This document shows positions 1 through 5,995 of a stretch of 7,032 bases of DNA, in pieces. A program made the position numbers and the translations under genes. The notes below the pieces were generated by a model. That model ran no database searches. It saw nothing but the letters and a program-made list of their open reading frames with translations, and was not told the DNA's origin. The DNA is from Richelia sp. UBA3308 (lineage in GTDB: Bacteria; Cyanobacteriota; Cyanobacteriia; Cyanobacteriales; Nostocaceae), in the NCBI GenBank assembly GCA_002361335.1, contig DESS01000341.1, forward strand, positions 25,064 to 32,095, in the 5' to 3' direction. Position 1 is the stretch's first letter. Each line of letters starts with the position of its first letter.

Positions 1-1
1 A

Positions 2-712
2 GAGGGGAAGGGGGTGAGGTTATACAAAACCGGAGATTTAGCTTGTTATCTCCCAGACGGTAGCATTAAATTATTTGGTCGAATTGATAATCAAGTCAAA
101 ATTCGCGGTTTTCGCATTGAAATCGGAGAAATTGAAGCCCTACTAAATCAATATCCCGGTATTCAAGCTAGCGTTGTCGTAGTTAGAGAAGATAATCCCG
201 GTGACAAACGCTTAGTCGCTTACATTGTCCCTGAAAGTGAAACGACTACACCCACATCTTCAGAATTACGTCGTTCCTTGAAAGAAAAATTAGCAGATTA
301 CATGATTCCTGCTGCCTTTGTCATGTTAGATACTTTACCTCTTACTCCTAACGGTAAAGTTGATACAAAATCACTGCCAGTTCCCGACTGGGGAGCTAAT
401 AGTTCATCGGAATTTGTAGCAGCCCGGACACCGACTGAAGAAAAACTAGTTAAAATATTTACCGAAGTGCTTGAGGTAGAGTCAGTAGGAATAGAAGATG
501 ATTTCTTTACCTTGGGAGGACATTCTCTGTTAGCAACTAAATTAATTGCTCAGTTGCTGAAAACATTTGATGTTGAAATCACCGTAATTGATTTATTTGA
601 AGCTCCCACTGTTGCAGAATTAGCACAGCGTGTTGATAAGAACTTACTGACTCAACAATTGCAAAGTTCTGTTGATGATGATGAGGGAGAAAGAGAAGAA
701 ATGGAGTTTTAA
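2..712 (+). CDS. Nonribosomal peptide synthetase, C-terminal fragment (end of adenylation domain, carrier protein, acidic docking tail); 5' end outside window
   Basis: This is the end of an NRPS that activates an amino acid as its adenylate and loads it on a carrier protein. The frame is open back to base 2, so the GTG at 14 is an internal Val. Adenylation core motifs are visible in order: A7 YKTGDL, A8 GRIDNQVKIRGFRIEIGEIE, A9 ADYMIP, and A10 NGKVD with the catalytic Lys at 356-358. A PCP follows with FFTLGGHSLLATKL; the phosphopantetheine Ser codon is 524-526. The chain then ends in about 20 residues rich in Asp and Glu (DDDEGEREEMEF) with no condensation, epimerase, thioesterase or reductase domain. 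Such tails in cyanobacterial NRPSs act as docking motifs for the next protein. The substrate-specifying part of the adenylation domain lies upstream, so the amino acid cannot be predicted. The next gene is on the same strand and probably co-transcribed. Confidence 0.95.
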   Translation, partial: EGKGVRLYKTGDLACYLPDGSIKLFGRIDNQVKIRGFRIEIGEIEALLNQYPGIQASVVVVREDNPGDKRLVAYIVPESETTTPTSSELRRSLKEKLADYMIPAAFVMLDTLPLTPNGKVDTKSLPVPDWGANSSSEFVAARTPTEEKLVKIFTEVLEVESVGIEDDFFTLGGHSLLATKLIAQLLKTFDVEITVIDLFEAPTVAELAQRVDKNLLTQQLQSSVDDDEGEREEMEF

Positions 713-723
713 ATCAATTAACA

Positions 724-813
724 ATGCCCTTTCGGCCCCATGCCCTATGCCCTATGCCCTTTCGGCCCAATGCCCTTTCGGCCCAATGCCCCATGCCCCA
801 TGCCCTATGCCCA
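724..813 (+). repeat. Heptad repeat array (ATGCCCN) interleaved with TTCGGCCCN nonamers
   Basis: Eight heptads ATGCCC(T/C/A) start at 724, 740, 747, 754, 770, 786, 793 and 800, and a ninth at 807 runs into the next gene. Three nonamers TTCGGCCC(C/A) at 731, 761 and 777 interrupt them. The array fills almost all of the gap between the NRPS stop and the conserved start of the next protein. Short heptad arrays of this kind are a known feature of heterocystous cyanobacterial genomes. The frame of the next gene is open through the whole array, which contributes three in-frame ATGs (747, 786, 807). Confidence 0.9.
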
Positions 814-3800
814 ATAATATAGTTTATTTAAAACCAAACGCAATTGTAGAACCTTTAATTAACCAATGGTATGCTTGGTCATACTTGATACCACCTGCAA
901 CTGCGGCTCGATACATTGCTAATTCTCACATCAAAATAATGGAGTCTTTTATCGAGGCTCCACAAGTACATCAGTCAGCTTTAAAAAATCCGGCGATGAT
1001 GGGGGGACCTTTTATTAATTATGATGTTAGTAGAGTTGATGAAGTTAAAGATTTACTAGGAAGAACCAAGGTAGAACAAGCTAATTTATTAAAGTTAGCA
1101 AGAGCTATTCAAGATTTAGATCAACTTTTACGAGAAAAAGCAGATGGATATTCTCTAGAACCTTTATATGAGAAAATTCCAGAAGAATTGAAGGGTTATG
1201 TAGAACTTGTTTATGATGCGAATAATCATCCCTCAATTCGTTTTATTGAAGGTCTTTTGTATCGTTGTTCTGATTATCAATCTGCTCATCAAACAGTTGC
1301 TTTATCTTTGGCAGATGAAGATACTCGTTCTTTTGTATTAAGTACACCCCGTTTACCAGATAATCATACATTGCATCTCAATTTCCGATTTGATAATCCT
1401 GTTTGGGACAGATTATTTCGGATGCGATATCAAGCAGATTCTTATGATGAAATAAAGCAAATATTTGATATCAAAAATCATCAAGAAGCTGTATTTTCAT
1501 CTTTATTTACAACGGAAAAACCATCATTACCAAATAATTATCAAGGTGATGATGTCAGGGTTCGTTATTTCGGTCATGCTTGTGTTTTGATCGAAACTCA
1601 AAATACGACTATTTTATGCGATCCACTAATTAGTTATCAACATCGTGCTGGAATTTCTCGTTATACCTATGCTGATTTACCAGAAGTTATTGATTATGCG
1701 GTCATTACTCATAATCACCAAGACCACGTAATGTTTGAAACTCTTCTACAATTACGGCATAAAATCCGCAATATTGTAGTACCGCATAGTAACAAAGGTG
1801 CTTTAATAGACCCTTCATTAAAGTTAATTTTAGAGGCATTTGGCTTTAAGAATGTTAAAGAAATTGATGAATTAGAAACTATAGAATTGACCGATGGATA
1901 TATATTAGCATTACCTTTTCTTGGCGAACATGGAGATTTAAATATTGCCACTAAAACAGCTTATTGGTTCAATATTAAAGGAAAAAAAATAATATGTGCT
2001 GCTGATTCTAATAATATAGAACCTGCTTTATATCAGAATCTTCATTGTCTTTTGGGCGATTTAGATATTATGTTTATTGGTATGGAATGCGATGGTGCTC
2101 CTTATACATGGGCTTATGATGCTTTACTAACGCAATCTGTCCCGAGAAAAATGGCACAGACGCGAAGATTAGATGGTTCTGATGGTCAAAAAGCGTTTAA
2201 TTTAGTCAATCAATTTCATCCGCAACAGGCTTATGTTTATGCCATGGGACAAGAACCTTGGTTGACTTATATTACATCAATTAATTATACAGATGATTCT
2301 CGTCCGATTGTTGAATCTAATAAATTAGTTGAGTTTTGCAAGCAAATTGGTATTTATAGCGAGTGTTTGTTTGGATGTAAGGAGATTATTTTAAAAGCAG
2401 GTTCCAACACAAATCTTTTTGTTCAATCTTCGATTAGTAATAATAATAATCATCAAACATCATCTACAAACAGCAAACAAACTTCCATAGTATTAGATAC
2501 GGTAGTAGAACCACAAAATAAACCTATTGAAGAATTTCTCCAAGAGCTTTCCCGAAAAGATATTAAACTTTGGATAGAAGATAATCAGGATACATCAGAA
2601 AAACCCAAACTCAAGTGTAATGCACCCAAAGGTGCTTTAACTAACGAAATTAAAACTCAGATTAAAGAGCGAAAAGCTGAGATTGTGCAATTTTTGCAAG
2701 AACGGTCAAATGATAGTAAGGTCGATTTAGAAGCTGAAGCTGTCTTAGATGAAAGTATTCAGCCTGAAAATGTTATTCCCTCTACAGTTTCCCTAAATGA
2801 TATTTTTCTGACGGGAGCAACTGGTTTTATTGGTGCTTTCCTTCTCTACGAGTTATTACAAACAACTGAAGCTAAAATTCATTGTCTTATCCGGGCTGAT
2901 AATACCGAATCAGCACAAGATAAGATAAAAAAATCTCTACAAAATTATAATCTTGATCAAAAATGGCAAGATTCATTCAGTAACCGAATTATTCCGATTG
3001 TGGGAGATTTATCTAAGCCATTATTAGGGCTTTCTCAAAGCCAGTTTGAAAAACTTTCTACAGAAATTGACACTATTTACCATAATGGCGCATGGGTACA
3101 TCATACATTGCCCTATTCACAATTGAAGGCTGCCAATGTATTAGGAACTCAAGAAATTATCAGATTAGCTTGTAAAAACAAAGTCAAACCCCTACACTTT
3201 ATTTCCACCATCAGCGTTTTTGCTGGTACAAACCAAACTATCCTCGAAAATGAACCCCTTGATATAAATCGTTCACCTGTTGGTGGTTACGCTCAAAGTA
3301 AATGGGTAGCAGAAAAGCTAGTCACCATAGCTCGTCAACGAAATCTTCCCGTTTCAATTTACCGTGTGGGAGCAGTTAGCGGAGACAGTAAAACGGGAGT
3401 TTTCAATCAAAACGATTTTCTCTATAAAATGATTCAGGGTTGCGTGCAGTTAGGAAGCGCCCCTATTGGCAATATGATGTTAGATATCATGCCAGTAGAT
3501 TATGTTAGTCAAGCAATAGTTCATTTATCCAAACAATCAGAATCTTGGGGAAAAGTTTTTCATTTAGTACATCCCCAACCAGTTTCCGTTGATGTATTGT
3601 TTGCACAACTTAACTCTATGGGTTATCCCGTTCAAAGACTTCCTTACGAACAATGGAGAGAACAATTAGTCAAAATTATTCAACATTCTCCCAACCATCC
3701 TTTGTACGCGATCGCCTCTTTATTCTCCGCTAACTCTAGCGATAGTGAAACCGATATTAAACCTTTACAGTTCGATACCCGTAATACTTTAGCCGGACTT

Positions 3801-3875
3801 ACCAATACTTCAATTATCTGTCCGAAGATAGATGCACAATTGTTATCTACTTATATTTCTTATTTGATGAAATAA
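807..3875 (+). CDS. Fusion protein: CmlA-like diiron beta-hydroxylase (metallo-beta-lactamase fold) + TubC_N docking domain + thioester reductase
   Basis: The 1022-residue product (from ATG 807) probably beta-hydroxylates a PCP-bound aminoacyl group and releases the chain by reduction. Residues 5-245 resemble the helical N-terminal domain of CmlA (YLKPN, WYAWSYLIPPATAA). Residues 250-530 form a metallo-beta-lactamase fold with HNHQDH (His302, His304, Asp306, His307), then Glu374 in FLGEHGD and Asp400 in CAADSN. Glu where a beta-lactamase has a metal-binding His is the CmlA signature, and the spacing nearly equals CmlA numbering as recalled (305/307, 377, 403). An Asn/Ser-rich linker follows. 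Residues 574-631 are a TubC_N beta-hairpin docking domain (LRCNAPKG-like LKCNAPKG). Residues 664-1022 are a Lys2-type reductase: TGATGFIG at 669-676 binds NADPH, and Thr801, Tyr828 and Lys832 (GGYAQSKW) form the catalytic set. No Shine-Dalgarno sequence precedes 807; the frame is open to TTG 672 and ATG 675, but the added residues are mostly repeat-encoded. Family assignment is firm, the substrate unknown. Confidence 0.85.
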   Translation: MPNNIVYLKPNAIVEPLINQWYAWSYLIPPATAARYIANSHIKIMESFIEAPQVHQSALKNPAMMGGPFINYDVSRVDEVKDLLGRTKVEQANLLKLARAIQDLDQLLREKADGYSLEPLYEKIPEELKGYVELVYDANNHPSIRFIEGLLYRCSDYQSAHQTVALSLADEDTRSFVLSTPRLPDNHTLHLNFRFDNPVWDRLFRMRYQADSYDEIKQIFDIKNHQEAVFSSLFTTEKPSLPNNYQGDDVRVRYFGHACVLIETQNTTILCDPLISYQHRAGISRYTYADLPEVIDYAVITHNHQDHVMFETLLQLRHKIRNIVVPHSNKGALIDPSLKLILEAFGFKNVKEIDELETIELTDGYILALPFLGEHGDLNIATKTAYWFNIKGKKIICAADSNNIEPALYQNLHCLLGDLDIMFIGMECDGAPYTWAYDALLTQSVPRKMAQTRRLDGSDGQKAFNLVNQFHPQQAYVYAMGQEPWLTYITSINYTDDSRPIVESNKLVEFCKQIGIYSECLFGCKEIILKAGSNTNLFVQSSISNNNNHQTSSTNSKQTSIVLDTVVEPQNKPIEEFLQELSRKDIKLWIEDNQDTSEKPKLKCNAPKGALTNEIKTQIKERKAEIVQFLQERSNDSKVDLEAEAVLDESIQPENVIPSTVSLNDIFLTGATGFIGAFLLYELLQTTEAKIHCLIRADNTESAQDKIKKSLQNYNLDQKWQDSFSNRIIPIVGDLSKPLLGLSQSQFEKLSTEIDTIYHNGAWVHHTLPYSQLKAANVLGTQEIIRLACKNKVKPLHFISTISVFAGTNQTILENEPLDINRSPVGGYAQSKWVAEKLVTIARQRNLPVSIYRVGAVSGDSKTGVFNQNDFLYKMIQGCVQLGSAPIGNMMLDIMPVDYVSQAIVHLSKQSESWGKVFHLVHPQPVSVDVLFAQLNSMGYPVQRLPYEQWREQLVKIIQHSPNHPLYAIASLFSANSSDSETDIKPLQFDTRNTLAGLTNTSIICPKIDAQLLSTYISYLMK
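3708..3715. repeat. HIP1 palindrome GCGATCGC
   Basis: A perfect octameric HIP1 site lies inside the reductase coding region. HIP1 is strongly over-represented in many cyanobacterial genomes, so it supports the taxonomic reading of the window and carries no gene-specific function. Confidence 0.85.
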
Positions 3876-3876
3876 T

Positions 3877-3935
3877 TTGGGCATTGGGCATTGGGCATGG
3901 GGCATGGGGCATGGGATATTGGGCATTGGGCATGG
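3877..3935 (-). repeat. Heptad repeat array in inverted orientation (TTGGGCA / TGGGGCA)
   Basis: Eight consecutive heptads begin two bases after the stop codon of the fusion gene: TTGGGCA three times (3877-3897), TGGGGCA twice (3898-3911), the variant TGGGATA (3912-3918), then TTGGGCA twice (3919-3932), followed by a partial TGG. The reverse complements, TGCCCAA and TGCCCCA, belong to the family found at 724-813, so the two arrays flank the fusion gene as inverted repeats. There is no U-run after it, so it is not an obvious intrinsic terminator, although transcripts carrying both arrays could pair. Confidence 0.9.
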
Positions 3936-3944
3936 AAAAATTTG

Positions 3945-4015
3945 TAGGGTGTGTGACGGCTATGATTAACTTCTAAAACAACTCAAAGACTGGCGGATTG
4001 CCGTCACGCACCATA
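3945..4015. repeat. Long imperfect inverted repeat, dispersed hairpin or MITE-like sequence
   Basis: The arms TAGGGTGTGTGACGGC (3945-3960) and GCCGTCACGCACCATA (4000-4015) pair with two mismatches in 16, one of which is a G-U wobble in RNA. They enclose a 39-base AT-rich loop. The pattern TAGGGTGTGT...GCCGT...CGCACC resembles short dispersed intergenic repeats common in Nostoc-type genomes. It could mark a small non-autonomous element or stabilise the 3' end of the upstream operon transcript. No open frame is present. Confidence 0.65.
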
Positions 4016-4050
4016 TTGATTAAATAACAACATAAAAATGGTGAACTCTT

Positions 4051-4090
4051 GAAGCAGTGGGAGCAGAGGAAGCGGAGGGAGCAGGGGGAG
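4051..4090 (+). repeat. GA-rich degenerate tandem repeat (GGGAGCAG-like units)
   Basis: This 40-base purine tract is built from variants of GGAGCAG/GGAAGCG (GCAGTGGGAGCAG, AGGAAGCGGAGGGAGCAG). It is another low-complexity repeat type frequent between genes in filamentous cyanobacteria. With the heptad array and the hairpin repeat it accounts for most of the geneless stretch 3876-4192. I see no conserved coding potential or tRNA there. Confidence 0.55.
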
Positions 4091-4127
4091 AGAAAATTTC
4101 TCACAAAGAGATGCAGGACGCTGGAAG

Positions 4128-4148
4128 CCCCCAGACTTTAGGCGGGGG
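4128..4148. other. Left-end hairpin of the IS605 element
   Basis: CCCCC (4128-4132) and GGGGG (4144-4148) can pair around an 11-base loop. The unit has the same 21-base length and C5/G5 foot as the hairpin at the right end, consistent with a left-end recognition structure. The inner part does not pair, unlike at the right end. The assignment is inferred from position and symmetry. Confidence 0.5.
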
Positions 4149-4165
4149 AGGAAAGCGGACGGTGT

Positions 4166-4181
4166 GGCAATTTTAATTGCC
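4166..4181. terminator. Small perfect hairpin after tnpA, possible terminator or second left-end structure
   Basis: GGCAATT (4166-4172) and AATTGCC (4175-4181) form a 7-bp stem with a 2-base loop, 11 bases beyond the tnpA stop on the - strand. No U-run follows in either direction, so intrinsic termination is uncertain. It may instead be part of the left-end recognition region. Confidence 0.35.
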
Positions 4182-4192
4182 TGGTGATATTT

Positions 4193-4594
4193 TTACCCAT
4201 GATGTGGATCGTTAATATATTTCTCAATAACTTCGGCGCTAACTTGCCCTGCTGTTGAATAAAAATAACTGTTAGTCCATAAAGAAGGTAGCTTTTTAAG
4301 TTGGGGAAATTCTCGCCTTAAGTAGCATGATGACCGACCTTTAAATGCTTTAACAACTTGATTAATTGCTACATCCGGTTGATGTTCAACAAATAAATGT
4401 ATGTGGTCAGGCGCAACCTCAAGAGCAATGATATCCCAGTCTTTTTCTTGAGCTAAACCATAAAATATTTGTCGAAGTCTTTTCGCAATAGATCCCACTA
4501 ATACTTTTTTACGACGTTTTGGAATCCAGACCAGATGTACTGTAGCATTACCTTTAGAGTGCTTATTTGATCTAGGTATTACCGTGCTTTTCAT
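4193..4594 (-). CDS. tnpA: IS200/IS605 Y1 transposase TnpA
   Basis: This 133-residue HUH-superfamily enzyme cuts and rejoins single-stranded DNA at the element ends through a covalent 5'-phosphotyrosine bond, and acts as a dimer. The HUH motif is APDHIHLFVEH with His64 and His66, and the catalytic Tyr is Tyr126 in EVIEKYIN. Length is normal for the family (about 130-155) and the frame is intact. The ATG at 4592-4594 gives a typical short basic N terminus with only a weak ribosome-binding site. The family usually has Gln four residues after the Tyr as a metal ligand; here that position is Pro (YINDP), one base from a Gln codon. Activity may be altered, or neighbouring Asp or His residues may substitute. 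It diverges from tnpB. Confidence 0.93.
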   Translation of the reverse strand: MKSTVIPRSNKHSKGNATVHLVWIPKRRKKVLVGSIAKRLRQIFYGLAQEKDWDIIALEVAPDHIHLFVEHQPDVAINQVVKAFKGRSSCYLRREFPQLKKLPSLWTNSYFYSTAGQVSAEVIEKYINDPHHG

Positions 4595-4677
4595 CTTACC
4601 ATTACAATCATATTGACAAATATAATCTTAAAGAATTATTGTTGAAGAATCAAAGTTAACAACAAAATTTTTTTTTG
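4595..4677. promoter_or_regulatory. Divergent tnpA/tnpB promoter region
   Basis: The AT-rich spacer between the two transposon genes must hold both promoters unless tnpB is read from outside. On the + strand a consensus -10, TATAAT, lies at 4621-4626 with a weak -35 (TTACCA, 4596) 19 bases upstream. A consensus -35, TTGACA, lies at 4613-4618 but has only a poor -10 (TATTGT, 4637). On the - strand, TATGAT (4607-4612) is a possible -10 for tnpA. A T-run just before tnpB leaves no Shine-Dalgarno sequence. Motif matching only. Confidence 0.3.
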
Positions 4678-5985
4678 ATGTATGGATGTCAACAAGTTTT
4701 AATCAAGGCATCAAAGCAGCTTGAAGGATACCTAGAGTATGTGTGTTCAGAAGCTAAAAAGCTAAGTAACTGCGGTATTTACTACAGCCGTCAATTGTTT
4801 TTTAAAACAGGAAAAATACCGTCTAGGGCTGATTTACACAAAGAATTAGGAACTATTTCTAGAAATCCCCATTATCATGCTTTGTATTCAGATACGGCAC
4901 AACAGATATTAACTACTGTTGCTGAATCTTTTAAGTCCTATAAAACTTTGCTCAAGGCATATGGACAAGGGAAAGTAGAAAATAGACCGAAATTGCCTAA
5001 ATATCTGAAAGGTAGAAGCGGTTTAGCTGTGGCAACTTTTACTGGTCGTAGTGTAAAACTAAAAGGTAAAAACAAAGGTTTTGAACACCTAAAAGGCATT
5101 AGGTTGCCTTTAGGTAAAAAAGTAAAAGCATGGTTTGGACTATCTGAGTTTTATATACCTTTCCCATCTAATTTAAGCATTGATGATATTAGAGAAGTGC
5201 GTATTCTCCCTAGAAATAACTGCTTTTATGCTCTTTATGTCTATAAATTCAAACCTTCATCAGTACCCCTTGATGATTCAAAAGCTTTAGGGATAGATCC
5301 GGGTGTATCTAATTGGCTAACCTGTGTTAGCAATTTTGGTACCAGTTTTATTATTGATGGTAAGCATCTTAAAAGTGTAAATCAGTGGTATAACAAATCT
5401 GTTGCATTATATAAAAAGGATAAACCGCAAGGATTTTGGAATCAAAGATTAGCAGGTATAACTGAAAAACGCAATCGATTAATGCGTGATGCTGTTAATA
5501 AGGCTGCAAGAATTGTGATTAACTATTGTATTGAGAACAATACTGGTCAAGTTGTTTTTGGCTGGAATAATTTTGTTAAACATAATAGTCAATTAAGCAA
5601 ACAAAATAATCAAAGTTTTGTTCAAATTCCAACTTCTCGACTTAAAGAACGAATTAAACAGTTGTGCGAGCAATATGGAATTAGGTTTACCCAGACTGAA
5701 GAGAGTTATACCTCCCAAAGTTCTTTTATTAATGATGATTTTATACCTACATTTGGTGAAGATAATAAACCCAAAGGGTGGAAACCATCAGGAAAAAGAA
5801 TTAAGCGTGGGTTATATAAAACTGATTGCGGATTTGTGTGTAATAGTGACTGCAATGGAGCTGCTAACATACTCAAAAAGGTAGCTACAACACTAAATTT
5901 AAAACTTAGTGGAGTAAGTAGAGGGTCTTTAAGTAATCCTTGCCGAGTTCATTTTTGGACAAAAGCTAAATCCCCCGTTTTATAA
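4678..5985 (+). CDS. tnpB: TnpB, RNA-guided RuvC endonuclease of the IS605 element
   Basis: TnpB proteins, ancestors of Cas12, cut DNA next to a target-adjacent motif under guidance of an RNA made from the element's right end, which favours element retention. From ATG 4678 the protein has 435 residues and starts MYGCQQVLIKASKQ, as in a cyanobacterial clade; the TTG at 4675 is less likely. RuvC-I Asp is in LGIDPGVSN (codon 5296-5298) and RuvC-III Asp is in NSDCNGAANIL, about residue 391. At the usual RuvC-II position the chain reads VVFGWNN, with Gly in place of Glu; a Glu pair in TEESYTS (about residues 341-342) may supply the activity, as reported for TnpB groups with a rearranged site. The CxxC pairs of the usual zinc ribbon are missing. 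The stop codon lies inside the right-end hairpin. Confidence 0.9.
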   Translation: MYGCQQVLIKASKQLEGYLEYVCSEAKKLSNCGIYYSRQLFFKTGKIPSRADLHKELGTISRNPHYHALYSDTAQQILTTVAESFKSYKTLLKAYGQGKVENRPKLPKYLKGRSGLAVATFTGRSVKLKGKNKGFEHLKGIRLPLGKKVKAWFGLSEFYIPFPSNLSIDDIREVRILPRNNCFYALYVYKFKPSSVPLDDSKALGIDPGVSNWLTCVSNFGTSFIIDGKHLKSVNQWYNKSVALYKKDKPQGFWNQRLAGITEKRNRLMRDAVNKAARIVINYCIENNTGQVVFGWNNFVKHNSQLSKQNNQSFVQIPTSRLKERIKQLCEQYGIRFTQTEESYTSQSSFINDDFIPTFGEDNKPKGWKPSGKRIKRGLYKTDCGFVCNSDCNGAANILKKVATTLNLKLSGVSRGSLSNPCRVHFWTKAKSPVL

Positions 5986-5995
5986 ACGGGGGTAT
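5880..5995 (+). ncRNA. Predicted omega RNA (reRNA) scaffold at the tnpB 3' end
   Basis: In studied IS200/IS605 elements the TnpB guide RNA overlaps the tnpB 3' end and the right end of the transposon, and its guide is the host sequence just beyond the element. The matching region here is the last 100 or so bases of tnpB plus the hairpin at 5972-5992. The 5' limit is arbitrary, and the start of the guide (after about 5993) cannot be fixed without the exact right end. This is inferred from family architecture, not from a recognised RNA sequence. Confidence 0.4.
5972..5992 (+). other. Right-end hairpin of the IS605 element
   Basis: CCCCCGTTT (5972-5980) and AAACGGGGG (5984-5992) form a perfect 9-bp stem with loop TAT. 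The tnpB stop codon TAA (5983-5985) is inside it. This is the expected right-end structure bound by TnpA as single-stranded DNA, and probably the final stem of the guide RNA scaffold. It also lies downstream of the convergent gene ending at 6031, but neither side has a proper U-run, so it is not called as a terminator. Confidence 0.75.

Larger units (their letters stand above)
4121..5995. mobile_element. IS200/IS605-family element with divergent tnpA and tnpB
   Basis: The element carries a Y1 single-strand transposase on the - strand and a TnpB RNA-guided nuclease on the + strand, diverging from a shared 83-base spacer as in the IS605 subgroup. The outer ends each carry a 21-base CCCCC...GGGGG hairpin, imperfect on the left (4128-4148) and perfect on the right (5972-5992). 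These are the subterminal structures that this family's TnpA recognises in place of terminal inverted repeats. No target duplication is expected. The exact cleavage sites cannot be fixed from one copy, so the limits given are approximate to tens of bases. Both genes are uninterrupted, suggesting recent or ongoing activity. Confidence 0.8.

Noticed and set aside
14..16. GTG as the start of the NRPS fragment
   Set aside because: The frame is open upstream to the window edge and the position lies in the middle of an adenylation domain just before motif A7, so it is an internal Val.
672..683. TTG/ATG start of the fusion gene overlapping the NRPS end
   Set aside because: The ATGATGATG run is the +1 reading of the Asp codons of the NRPS acidic tail, no ribosome-binding site precedes it, and the added 45 residues are mostly repeat-encoded. 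It is not excluded, but less likely than 807.
660..812. NRPS and fusion gene as one synthetase split by a repeat-induced frameshift
   Set aside because: The NRPS ends in a typical acidic docking tail and the second protein begins with the conserved CmlA N terminus, so both termini look genuine.
724..813. CRISPR array
   Set aside because: The units are 7-9 bases in direct contact with no unique spacers, so this is a short tandem repeat.
1715..1951. 78-residue open frame on the - strand
   Set aside because: It lies wholly inside the hydroxylase region on the opposite strand, with no recognisable motif; it is a shadow frame.
1557..2400. Beta-lactamase or antibiotic-resistance hydrolase
   Set aside because: The fold is shared, but Glu follows the HxHxDH motif at the metal site and the CmlA-type N-terminal domain is present, which points to a diiron oxygenase in peptide biosynthesis.
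5618..5884. 88-residue open frame on the + strand inside tnpB
   Set aside because: It overlaps the conserved RuvC region of tnpB in another frame and has no independent features.
5972..5992. Rho-independent terminator
   Set aside because: The stem is strong, but no U-run follows on either strand, and its position at the right end of an IS605 element explains it better.
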